A stretch of 55,042 bases of DNA from Bryobacterales bacterium (lineage in GTDB: Bacteria > Acidobacteriota > Terriglobia > Bryobacterales > UBA6623): the NCBI GenBank assembly GCA_026713545.1, contig JAPOOG010000110.1, positions 1 to 55,042 on the forward strand. Direction: 5' to 3'. This document shows positions 8,196 through 16,076 of the stretch, piece by piece (the stretch's first letter is position 1; every line of letters begins with the position of its first letter). A model generated the notes under the pieces. That model had not been told where the DNA came from, did no database searches, and saw only the letters and a list, made by a program, of their open reading frames with translations. The position numbers and the translations under genes are program-made.

Positions 8196-10577
8196 ATGAC
8201 GCAAATGGGGAAGAAACCTCTGTCCCGCTCTGTGCTTCGCATGGCCCCACTTCCGGCGATTCTCGGTCTTCTCGCTGCGGGCCTGGGACTTGCTCAGACC
8301 GTCACCCTCGAAAACACGCAGCCTCTCGATGGGCAAGGGCCGCTCGATGAGAGGATGCTCGACGGCCTGCACGCCTTCATCGACCGCAAGTTGGCGGCGT
8401 CTATCGAGACACGACCCCGGCATTGGTCTCGTGACTTCTCCTCGACGGCAGCGTATGAAACCTCTGTCGAGCCGAACCGCCGCCGATTTCGTACGATCAC
8501 CGGCCTCGTCGACGAACGACTCCCGCCGTCGATGGAGCGCTATGGCGACGACGACAACCCGGCGCTTGTCGCCGAGACCTCGTCGTTCCGCGTATTCCAG
8601 GTTCGTTGGCCGGTAGTCGAAGGCGTTACCGGCGAAGGGCTGCTCATCGAACCCCGCCGTGAGGCGGTCGGACACGTCGTCGCCATCCCCGACGCCGATC
8701 AGACCCCGGAAATGATCGCCGGCCTCGCGCCGGGTCTGCCGTCGGAAGGGCAATTTGCCCGTATTCTTGCCGAGAACGGCTTCGAAGTCGTCGCGCCGCT
8801 GCTCATCGACCGTGCGGCAGAAGTTTCCGGTCACCGCGATGTCAATTTCACCAACCTGACGCACCGCGAGTGGATCTATCGCCAGGCGTTCGTCATGGGC
8901 CGTCACATCATCGGCTACGACGTGCAAAAAGTCCTCTCGGTCATCGACTGGTTCGAGCAGCGTCGCGGCGCTACCAGGGTGGGACTCGCCGGTTACGGGG
9001 AAGGGGGTCTCGCTGCTCTGTACGCCGCCGCGGTCGACACGCGCATCGACGCCGCTCTCGTCAGCGGCTACTTCTCGTCACGTCAGCGCGTCTGGGAAGA
9101 GCCTCTCGATCGGACCGTGTGGGGGCTCTTGCGAGAGTTTGGCGACGCCGAGATTGCCAGCCTGATCGCGCCTCGGGGTCTGGTGGTTGAACACGCCGCC
9201 GCTCCTGTCTTTGACGGGCCGCCCGAGGTGCCTGAAGGCTGGCGCAAAGCAGCAGCGCCGGGGGCGATCACGACGCCCTCGTTCCGTTCAGTGGAAACGG
9301 AGTTCGAGCGTATCGAAACCCTCATCCCCGACGGTTTCCAGTCTCGGCGTTTGGTCCACGGCCCCGACGGCACGGTCACGGGGCCGGGCTCATCGGATGC
9401 CCTCGACGAGTTCTCAACCTTGCTCGGCATTCGATCGCCCCTTCAGCGGTCATCCGAAACCCCAACGGATCGGCGCCGTGGCTTCGACCCGAAACCGAGA
9501 CAGCACCGTCAGGTGAAGGAACTGGAAACGAGGCTACAGGAACTTGTCGCCGCTTCGGGTTATGTTCGCGACCGTTTCTACATGCATGCGGCCATGCCCG
9601 AGTTGGCCAAAATACCGCCCTCCCTTGTTCTGCGGGCCGACACGTTGTCAGCCGAACAGTTCGCGAAGGCGTCTCAGCGGTTTCGCGACCATCTCTACAA
9701 CGAAGTCAAGGGCCGCATCGAAGATCCTTCGCTGCCGCCCAACCCCCGGTCGAGGCAAATCTACGACGACGAGAACTGGACCGGTCACGAGGTTATTCTC
9801 GACGTTCTACCGGATGTCTTTGCCTGGGGCGTCCTCCTGGTTCCGAAGAACCTCAAGCCCGGCGAACGCCGCCCCGTCGTCGTCACCCAGCACGGCTACA
9901 ACGGGCTGCCGCGGCACGTCGTCGAAGGCAACGACCCCTCTTACCACAACTTTGCCGCCCGGCTGGCCGAACGAGGTTTTGTCGTTTTCGCTCCGCACAA
10001 CTTCTACCGCCACACCGACCGATTTCGCTGGCTCGACAAGAAGGCCAAAGCCCTCAAGCTGACGATGTTCTCGTTCATCACCGCTCAGCACCAGCAGATT
10101 CTGAACTGGCTCGGCTCGCTGCCGTTCGTCGACGCGGAAAGAGTCGGACTCTACGGCCTCAGCTACGGTGGGACGACGGCGATGATCGTCCCTCCGCTGC
10201 TCGAAGGTTACGCGCTATCGATCTGCTCCGCCAACTTCAACGAAGACATTCACAAGCTGACGGCCGTCGATCGGGGCTACAGCTACATGTATCATCCGAC
10301 CTGGGAGGTGCCCTACTTCAACCTCGGCAACACCTTCGGCCATGCCGAAAAGGCCTATCTGATGGTCCCCCGGCCGTTCATGGTCGAGCGCGGCCACCAT
10401 GACGGCGTCGGCATGGACCGATGGATTGCGGGCGAGTACGCCAAGGTCCGCCGCCTCTACGCCCACTTGGGCATTCCCGACCGGGCCCACATCCAATTCT
10501 TCAACGGCGGACACACCATCCTCGGCGACGACACCTTCCGTTTCCTTCACAAGCACCTCGACTGGCCCGAACCGTAG
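8196..10577 (+). CDS. Exported tandem alpha/beta hydrolase, first domain without the serine
   Basis: A 793-residue protein with an N-terminal signal peptide (APLPAILGLLAAGLGLAQ) and two alpha/beta hydrolase domains. In the first (about 130-330) the nucleophile elbow reads GYGEGG: Gly268 sits where serine is expected, so this domain is probably not a hydrolase. In the second (about 520-793) the elbow is GLSYGG with Ser656, and the likely catalytic His773 is in NGGHTI. The intact domain resembles acetyl-xylan esterases and dienelactone hydrolases. The ATG directly follows the TGA of the deacetylase gene (no spacer), so translation is probably coupled. An in-frame ATG at 8205 is an alternative. 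Both products may act on the same acetylated polymer. Confidence 0.78.
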   Translation: MTQMGKKPLSRSVLRMAPLPAILGLLAAGLGLAQTVTLENTQPLDGQGPLDERMLDGLHAFIDRKLAASIETRPRHWSRDFSSTAAYETSVEPNRRRFRTITGLVDERLPPSMERYGDDDNPALVAETSSFRVFQVRWPVVEGVTGEGLLIEPRREAVGHVVAIPDADQTPEMIAGLAPGLPSEGQFARILAENGFEVVAPLLIDRAAEVSGHRDVNFTNLTHREWIYRQAFVMGRHIIGYDVQKVLSVIDWFEQRRGATRVGLAGYGEGGLAALYAAAVDTRIDAALVSGYFSSRQRVWEEPLDRTVWGLLREFGDAEIASLIAPRGLVVEHAAAPVFDGPPEVPEGWRKAAAPGAITTPSFRSVETEFERIETLIPDGFQSRRLVHGPDGTVTGPGSSDALDEFSTLLGIRSPLQRSSETPTDRRRGFDPKPRQHRQVKELETRLQELVAASGYVRDRFYMHAAMPELAKIPPSLVLRADTLSAEQFAKASQRFRDHLYNEVKGRIEDPSLPPNPRSRQIYDDENWTGHEVILDVLPDVFAWGVLLVPKNLKPGERRPVVVTQHGYNGLPRHVVEGNDPSYHNFAARLAERGFVVFAPHNFYRHTDRFRWLDKKAKALKLTMFSFITAQHQQILNWLGSLPFVDAERVGLYGLSYGGTTAMIVPPLLEGYALSICSANFNEDIHKLTAVDRGYSYMYHPTWEVPYFNLGNTFGHAEKAYLMVPRPFMVERGHHDGVGMDRWIAGEYAKVRRLYAHLGIPDRAHIQFFNGGHTILGDDTFRFLHKHLDWPEP

Positions 10578-10813
10578 CCGTCAAGCCGTTCGAGCTTCGA
10601 CCGACTCGGTCCCGGCTGGAGAAAGAGCCATGAACCGAAACCGATTCTCGCGGCGAGCAGGTCCGTGATTGTCTTGCCGGACCGGCGCGCGCCCGGTCGG
10701 GATCAGAGCAGGGAACTGGTAGGCCGCCTTCTTGGCTGCCGTCTCCGGCGACCAGGCAGGAATGACGACTGCGGGAGGCAAGGATCGTGGCCGGGATGGA
10801 CATGATCCCTGAC

Positions 10814-11518
10814 TTAGCTCGCTTGGCTCTCGTAGCTCTTCGCCCTTGGCATGGCTCCGATTCGTCTTGCCGTTGCTTTCCACAGCGGTCCGTGGCCCGC
10901 CTCGGGTCCCGCGATCGCGTGTGCGATCTCGTGAAGCACGGTGTCCCGGATCTGCTCCTCGCTTCCCTGCAGGGCATGGGCGCGGCTGATTCGGATCACG
11001 CAGTCCCGGTAGTGGCAGTCGCCAAGGCGCCTCTTGGCCTCGACGAACGCGAGGGTCCAGTCCAGGAGTCCGTGTTCTTCCATCAGCCGCCGCGCCATTC
11101 CCGCAACATCGTTCAGCCGTTCCGCGCCGTTCCTTGCGCTTTCCCCTCCCGCCCTGCGGAGCAGTCCGTAAGGGACGTTCCAGCATGTCCCCTCGCAGCG
11201 TACCTTCGCCCTTTTCGGATTGAGCTTCACGATCTCGCCGCGTTTCGGTCCGTCGCGGCCTGTGAACGCCACCTCGTCCCCCACGCGGTAGTCAGCCCGC
11301 GCTTTGTCGTGCCGCGTGACTATCGTGGGTCGCCGCTCTCCTCCCGAGTGCTTCAACGCCGCTTCCGGGACATTCCAGGTCCGCTCCTCGGTGTCGATCA
11401 CCTTCGCGAAACGGCGCCGCCCCTGCCGTTGGAGAAGATGTCCGTGGATTGTCTTCCCCCAGTGGGTGAACTGTACGGCAGACCCGATGGATAGCGGACG
11501 TTCCTGCTGATGGAGCAT
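10814..11518 (-). CDS. SprT-like zinc metalloprotease with duplicated N-terminal beta module
   Basis: A 234-residue protein. The C-terminal half (about 135-225) is an SprT-like domain with zinc motif HEIAHA (His196, Glu197, His200) and a third ligand in GHGPLWKATARRIGA (His209), as in SprT and Spartan proteases. The N-terminal half holds two similar modules, residues about 15-57 and 84-121. Both follow the pattern V-x-FT...G...KV...TWNVP...L and look like small SH3/KOW-type barrels that might bind DNA or RNA. Eukaryotic Spartan cuts DNA-protein crosslinks, but a similar role here is only a guess. The ATG at 11518 has a good GAAGAAGG ribosome site. Two tiny genes lie just upstream on the same strand. 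Confidence 0.75.
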   Translation of the reverse strand: MLHQQERPLSIGSAVQFTHWGKTIHGHLLQRQGRRRFAKVIDTEERTWNVPEAALKHSGGERRPTIVTRHDKARADYRVGDEVAFTGRDGPKRGEIVKLNPKRAKVRCEGTCWNVPYGLLRRAGGESARNGAERLNDVAGMARRLMEEHGLLDWTLAFVEAKRRLGDCHYRDCVIRISRAHALQGSEEQIRDTVLHEIAHAIAGPEAGHGPLWKATARRIGAMPRAKSYESQAS

Positions 11519-11554
11519 GCGGCCTTCTTCTCTGTCCCTATCCGATCCCGTGCC

Positions 11555-11704
11555 TCAGTCGTCGAGGATATCCTTCAAGGTCTTCTCGTCCGGCGGTTCG
11601 ACCGCCTGCGTCATGAACTCCGGAGGGGTGAACAGGGGGTTGTCCGGCGACCACAGTTCCCGGCATTCGGCGTGTTCCTCGAAGTACTCCGGATCGGTGT
11701 TCAT
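11555..11704 (-). CDS. Small acidic protein of unknown function (49 aa)
   Basis: A 49-residue acidic protein starting MNTDPEYFEEH and ending LKDILDD. I do not recognise it. Its ATG overlaps the stop codon of the preceding small gene in an ATGA arrangement, typical of translational coupling. Its stop lies 36 bases before the start of the SprT-like gene. The three genes may therefore form one minus-strand operon. The support for it being real is the coupling, the position in the operon and a composition unlike a random high-GC frame. No conserved motif is visible. Confidence 0.42.
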   Translation of the reverse strand: MNTDPEYFEEHAECRELWSPDNPLFTPPEFMTQAVEPPDEKTLKDILDD

Positions 11705-11826
11705 CCGCAACCGCCCGGCTTGATAGCCGGGGTCTCTCTGGCGGCAACCAACCGGTTCATGGCGTGGGCCTTCACCTTGAGGCATTCCGGCGACTCCCGC
11801 ACGGTCATGCCCTCGGGTCCGGTCAT
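11701..11826 (-). CDS. Small basic protein of unknown function (41 aa)
   Basis: A 41-residue protein starting MTGPEGMTVRESPE and ending AIKPGGCG. The ATG at 11826 follows AGGG at suitable spacing, and the stop overlaps the next gene's start (ATGA). The frame is open further upstream to 11955, but the ribosome site favours 11826. The family is unknown. Being this short, it could still be a chance frame. Confidence 0.35.
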   Translation of the reverse strand: MTGPEGMTVRESPECLKVKAHAMNRLVAARETPAIKPGGCG

Positions 11827-12040
11827 CGGCACCCTGCCTGTTGATGGATCAAGTCCAGTGAAACCAGTTCGTAAAACATACCAAAATCGGCAAAGCGGCG
11901 AGAGAGAAGTCAAAGCCGTGTCAACGCAATCCAGGACGTTCCTCCTTTTCAGCATGGGTTCATTTTGTGGCTAACGGCGCTCGTCGTGAGGCCGGCCGAG
12001 AACGGCGAACACTGGCTCACCGGCTCACCCCCCTCCCCCC

Positions 12041-12077
12041 TGGGAAATGCCGGGAAATAGTGGGAAATGCCGGGAAG
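12041..12077 (+). repeat. Decamer tandem array (about 3.6 units)
   Basis: Units TGGGAAATGC, CGGGAAATAG, TGGGAAATGC and CGGGAAG follow each other with a 10-base period. The same position in the inverted copy at the right end of the window carries a decamer array with a different unit sequence. The period therefore seems conserved while the unit changes. Confidence 0.7.
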
Positions 12078-12284
12078 GCAAGCCGTGACTGGGCGGCGGG
12101 CGCGGTGGTCCGGGCGGCGCTTCATGGTTGTGCGACCCTTTCGCACCCACGGCGGACCGAACTCCATAAAGGCCTTGTTTCGTGATTCGTGTCTCGTAAA
12201 CCGCACGGACTTCACCTCGCCAGTTGGTGAGAAAGGCAGGGCAGGATTCCCTCTCTTCTGTCCTCATGCTATGCCGGCCGAGCC

Positions 12285-12317
12285 AAAAAAAAAGACTGAA
12301 GCCCTTCAGTACTTTTT
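12285..12317. terminator. Hairpin flanked by A-run and T-run (bidirectional terminator-like)
   Basis: ACTGAAG/CTTCAGT (12295-12310) is a perfect 7-bp stem with a 2-base loop. It lies between nine A (12285-12293) and five T (12313-12317). On the minus strand it would end as a hairpin followed by a U-run, about 200 bases past the stop of the flavoprotein gene. The identical stem recurs at 54553-54568. The short loop makes a shorter stem with a larger loop more likely in practice. Confidence 0.5.
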
Positions 12318-12517
12318 GGGTCACGGCGAACGTTTCGGGGCGTGTGATTCGGGAAAAGCAGAAAAGCCGTGATTCGTGTCTCGCGTTACGTGAAAACCTT
12401 ACAGGCCATGTTGCGCGCGCCCAGCGGCTCGCGTCTCGTCGTGGGGCCCCTCTCCTGCCTTCCTGCAGGACCACAGCCGCAAAGTTGCCGGAATGGTTCG
12501 AACTCCCGGGGTGGGAG

Positions 12518-14059
12518 TCAGCGGCGCCAGCGCAGCAGGGTATCGAAGATTCTTTTTAGGCGCGGCGTAAGGCGCGTGCGGTTGTAAGCATCGGCCGCCT
12601 TCTTGATCACTTCCGCCTGGGTCGGATAGGGGTGGATCGTCTTTGCGATCGCCCCGAGTCCCACCCCTGCCGTCATCGCTAGGGATATCTCCGAGATCAT
12701 ATCTCCGGCATTGCGGGCCACAAGGCTTGCTCCGAAAACACGATCCGTGCCTTTCTTGATGTGAACCTTGAGGAATCCGTCGTCCTCGCCCTCGAGTATG
12801 GCCCGGTCAACCGACGACATTGCGATCGTGAAAGTCTGAACCTTGATTCCTTTCTTCTCAGCCTCATGGGGATAGAGGCCGACATGAGCGATCTCGGGGT
12901 CGGTGTAGGTGCACCAGGGGATGGTGAGAGCACTCGTACGGCCGCGTCCGAAGAACAGTGCGTTGCCAATGACAATCCGCGCCATCGCATCGGCCGTATG
13001 CGTGAACTTGTAAGGAAAGCAAATATCGCCCGCCGCGAATACGTTTCCGTTCGTCGTTCGCAGGAAGTCATCGACTTTGACGCCTGTCCTCCTGTCGTAC
13101 TCGATGCCCGCCGTCTCCAAGCCCAGACCTTCGACATTCGGCGCGCGTCCGGCGCCGACGATGATCTGGTCAACGCGCAACTCTTCTCGCCCGGCGACGC
13201 CGTCGATCTCGAGAATCTTTTCCGTTCCCTCGCTGCGCACGCTGATGATCTTTGCGCTGCAGCGAATCTTGAGGCCGTCTCGCAGCAGGGCCGCCTCGAC
13301 ACACATGGCGGCGTCTTGATCTTCACGGATCAGAATTTGCGACGCCGCCTCGAACAGCGTTACTTCCGACCCGAAGCGCGTGAACGCCTGCGACATTTCG
13401 CAACCGATCGGCCCGGCGCCGATAACGGCGATACGATCCGGCAGTCTGGTCAGCGAGAAAACCGTCTCGTTGGTCAAATACCCTGCCTCGGCCAAACCCG
13501 CGATCGGCGGGGCCGCCGCCCGTGCTCCGGTGGCAATACAGGCTTTCGAAAACGCCAGATTCTTTCCGCCGACTGTGACCGTGTTGGGTCCGGTGAACTC
13601 TGCGCCGCCAATGAACACGTCGACGCCGAGGTCACGAAACCGGGCTGCTGAATCGTGATGGCTGATGCCGGCGCGAAGCCGCCGCATGCGTTCCATGACC
13701 GCCGGGAAGTCCACAGTGAAGCCTCGGGGGACGTCTACTCCGAATTTGTGCGCGTCACGCACGTCCGCGTAGGCGTGGGCGCAGCGCAGCAGAGCCTTCG
13801 AGGGCACACAGCCGACATTCAGACAATCGCCGCCCATCAGGGCACGTTCTATGAGAGCGACCTTCGCACCAAGGCCGGCTGCTCCCGCCGCTGTCACCAG
13901 GCCCGCGGTTCCCGCCCCGATTACGACCAGGTTGTAACGGCCCGACGGCTTGGGGTTTACCCAGTTCGGCGGATGCACGTTCTGCACGAGCCGCTTGTTG
14001 TGTTCGTCCAGCGGCAGGGTCTGCGGTAATGTTTCAGCGATCGTCTTGAGTTCTGTCAT
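12518..14059 (-). CDS. FAD pyridine nucleotide-disulfide oxidoreductase (mercuric reductase / dihydrolipoamide dehydrogenase-like)
   Basis: A 513-residue flavoprotein with an FAD-binding GAGTAG (48-53), redox-active disulfide motif GDCLNVGCVPSK (Cys79, Cys84), NAD(P)-binding GAGPIG, a second FAD motif ending in AAGDI, and the C-terminal dimer-interface motif HPYPTQAEV with the His/Glu pair of lipoamide dehydrogenases. It lacks the extra cysteines of true mercuric reductases (no N-terminal HMA domain, no C-terminal CC), so the substrate is open. The family often sits beside TVP38-type membrane proteins, as here. The start at 14059 is chosen because the longer frame runs into the upstream gene and adds low-complexity residues. 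It ends about 120 bases from the composite repeat. Confidence 0.8.
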   Translation of the reverse strand: MTELKTIAETLPQTLPLDEHNKRLVQNVHPPNWVNPKPSGRYNLVVIGAGTAGLVTAAGAAGLGAKVALIERALMGGDCLNVGCVPSKALLRCAHAYADVRDAHKFGVDVPRGFTVDFPAVMERMRRLRAGISHHDSAARFRDLGVDVFIGGAEFTGPNTVTVGGKNLAFSKACIATGARAAAPPIAGLAEAGYLTNETVFSLTRLPDRIAVIGAGPIGCEMSQAFTRFGSEVTLFEAASQILIREDQDAAMCVEAALLRDGLKIRCSAKIISVRSEGTEKILEIDGVAGREELRVDQIIVGAGRAPNVEGLGLETAGIEYDRRTGVKVDDFLRTTNGNVFAAGDICFPYKFTHTADAMARIVIGNALFFGRGRTSALTIPWCTYTDPEIAHVGLYPHEAEKKGIKVQTFTIAMSSVDRAILEGEDDGFLKVHIKKGTDRVFGASLVARNAGDMISEISLAMTAGVGLGAIAKTIHPYPTQAEVIKKAADAYNRTRLTPRLKRIFDTLLRWRR

Positions 14060-14114
14060 TGGCGGCAGGGGAGGGGACTGTGGAAAAGGCGGGACGGGCG
14101 AGGATGGCGCTGCT

Positions 14115-15362
14115 TCAGGTAGTACCAGTCGCCAGCGGGACACGCTTGAGCGGCCCATCATCGAGCAGCCAGCGAATATGCGGCTCAGCGTCAGGGATAT
14201 CCACGATCGAGGTGACCGGATCGTGTTCCCGTATCAGAGGTAGCGAGAAGAAGTTGCATGAGTTGATCAACAAAGCGAACTTTTCGTCATGACTTATTCG
14301 ATCGAAAGGAATGTCCCCGATCCAAGGAGTGCACTTGTTCCGATCACCCACCACGGCGCGAAAGCTGCTGTAGTCGCCCCAGCCTTCATCGTCAACGTGA
14401 TTTCGGAGCAGCGTGTTCTGAAGCGAGTCATCGAAAGTCGCCCCTTTGGCATTGGCTTCGCATGCGTCGTCGAGCATCGCCGAAGGCGGCCCCAATAGGC
14501 GTTCGAGGCTTGTTCGAACCTGGCCGGCAGAGAGCGCCAAGGAGAACAACACAATCGCCGCGACGGCGATGGCAATCACGCTCCAGGGCATGCCCGGGGG
14601 GGGCGCTTGCTCAGTGGCTGCTGCTTCTTGGGGTTGCGCAGCGGCGATTGCAGTCTGGTTTTTTATCGCGCTGTTGGCGAGGCGCGTGACGTAAACGGTG
14701 ACCGCAATCGTAGCCAGCAAGCCCACCACCAGCAGCGCCCATTGCCCGGCGCTCCTGCCGGTTCCACCTCCGGAGGCTGCCGCGAGCCCCTGGCCGCCCA
14801 GATGCCCGAGGTAAACGTACATGAACGTTCCCGGCAGCATGAACACCGCGCTAGCCCCGACACAGGGCCAAAAACGAATTGCCGTGAGGCCATACAGGTA
14901 GTTCTGCAGGTTGAACGGTACTGCAGGTGACAGGCGCAGCAGTGCGACAATCTTCCACCCGCCCTCTCCGATCGCCGCGTCGATCGCACTGTACTTGGGG
15001 TTTCGCGATGCGGTCGCTTCCACCTTGCCGCGGGCCACGTAGCGCGCGATCAGGAACGACATTGCCGCCGCTGTCGTTGCCGAGAGCCAAACCGTCAGAG
15101 TTCCGACGGTCAGACCGAAGATGGCACCGCCTGCCAGCGTCAATGCCGAAGCGGGTATGAGCAGCGTAGCGGCAATCGCATAGACTACGCCGAAAATCAG
15201 GGGGGCCCACGCGCCCAGGTCAGAGATCCGGCTCTGCAATGCCTGGACGCCGCTATCCACCGGGAGGGCGCGCGCGAGCAGAATCACCGCCGCCACGATG
15301 AGAAGCAGCGAAACACCTCGGATGATGTTGGCGTATCGATGAATCGAACGGTAAAAGCTCAT
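14115..15362 (-). CDS. TVP38/TMEM64-family membrane protein with partial DUF547 tail
   Basis: A protein of about 415 residues. The first half is a TVP38/TMEM64 (SNARE-associated, DedA-like) domain: membrane segments from about 15, with the re-entrant-loop signatures PASALTLAGGAIFG and RLSPAVPFNLQNYLYGLT. Two further membrane segments follow, then a C-terminal stretch resembling the start of DUF547 (WIGDIPFDRISHDEKFALLI followed by NSCNFFSLPLIREH). The usual DUF547 C-terminus (a G-x-x-x-SL-x-x-IEH-type motif) is absent, so this domain looks truncated. DedA-like proteins are lipid scramblases or flippases. The partner role with the downstream flavoprotein is not known. The start at 15362 is preferred because the residues before it are basic and precede the membrane domain, but no clear ribosome site helps. 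Confidence 0.72.
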   Translation of the reverse strand: MSFYRSIHRYANIIRGVSLLLIVAAVILLARALPVDSGVQALQSRISDLGAWAPLIFGVVYAIAATLLIPASALTLAGGAIFGLTVGTLTVWLSATTAAAMSFLIARYVARGKVEATASRNPKYSAIDAAIGEGGWKIVALLRLSPAVPFNLQNYLYGLTAIRFWPCVGASAVFMLPGTFMYVYLGHLGGQGLAAASGGGTGRSAGQWALLVVGLLATIAVTVYVTRLANSAIKNQTAIAAAQPQEAAATEQAPPPGMPWSVIAIAVAAIVLFSLALSAGQVRTSLERLLGPPSAMLDDACEANAKGATFDDSLQNTLLRNHVDDEGWGDYSSFRAVVGDRNKCTPWIGDIPFDRISHDEKFALLINSCNFFSLPLIREHDPVTSIVDIPDAEPHIRWLLDDGPLKRVPLATGTT

Positions 15363-15554
15363 AACGGTGATCGGGCCTACACTTCCAAGAATGATTGCTC
15401 CATCCAAGAAAGGCAAGCGGCTCGGGCGTCTCGGTTCGAGCACCATGGACAAAAGTTTCCGACACTGACGCTCCCTCAATGCCCGAAAAAGGGGAAACAC
15501 CGCGAGCCCGCAGGAGCAGCGGTCTTTGTCTTGGACGGTAGGGAACCTACGCGG

Positions 15555-16076
15555 TCACCAGATCGTCAGCGACACTTCGGTGTTGAGGCCATTTACATGG
15601 ACCATCGGCCCGGACGAGTGTTTGAGCGCGCTCAGGGCACCGGCCGTATCGAACCGGCCCTCGTCGAAACAGTCGACCAAACCCTGTAAAGTTCGCATCG
15701 AGAGACGTACCTTCACCTCTTCACGATCCGTTTGGACATTGATTTCGATATCCGCGCCCGCCTTCCGGATCACGACCGTTCGGTCCCCTTCGTTGACTCT
15801 CACGAGCTCGACCTCGTCAACGTCCTCCAACCCTTCCCAAAGGACTTGCGCAAGCGGACGGTAGCGCTCGACCCGCGCCGTGTCGATGTCGAAGTGCTTT
15901 TCGTAGTCCGGGACGAACCACAGGGTGGCCTGCGCCAGCTCGATCGGCAGAGGCAGCCAGATCTTCATGCCGTCGGGTTCGCGCTCATGGACCCGGACGA
16001 CTACGAAGTGCAGGCTCGCCAGCAGCAGCAGGACAACGGCTACAGCGGCGAGCAGCGCTTGTTGCAGGCGACTCAT
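15555..16076 (-). CDS. Membrane-anchored protein of unknown function, paralogue of its neighbour
   Basis: A 173-residue protein with one N-terminal membrane segment (ALLAAVAVVLLLLASLHFVV) and an external domain. I do not recognise the family. It aligns along its length with the upstream gene product. Both have a start like KIWLPLPIEL / RVNLPLSVVG, a central LW-x-x-L-x-x-x-D-x-E-x-V-x-V block and an ending D-x-AGAL-x-x-L. The ATG overlaps the stop of the upstream gene (ATGA), so the pair is coupled. Similar pairs may be regulated exported proteins, but that is not shown here. Confidence 0.62.
   Translation of the reverse strand: MSRLQQALLAAVAVVLLLLASLHFVVVRVHEREPDGMKIWLPLPIELAQATLWFVPDYEKHFDIDTARVERYRPLAQVLWEGLEDVDEVELVRVNEGDRTVVIRKAGADIEINVQTDREEVKVRLSMRTLQGLVDCFDEGRFDTAGALSALKHSSGPMVHVNGLNTEVSLTIW

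Larger units (their letters stand above)
11990..12440 (-). repeat. Composite repeat region, copy A
   Basis: This stretch has no credible gene and shares a long series of blocks with 54481-55042 in inverted orientation. The shared blocks, in order, are: a 10-base tandem array (12041-12077); a block of about 70 bases around 12075-12152 starting AGCCGTGACTGGGCG; heptamer arrays of the CGTGATT/CGTGTCT type (12174-12195 and 12366-12392); a block GCACGGACTTC (about 12203); and a block CTGTCCTCATGCTA followed by a hairpin between A- and T-runs (12258-12317). The spacing between blocks differs between the copies, so each has gained or lost pieces. Confidence 0.7.

Noticed and set aside
13655..14029. 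Plus-strand frames opposite the flavoprotein N-terminus
   Set aside because: They are shadows of the FAD and redox-disulfide coding region on the minus strand.
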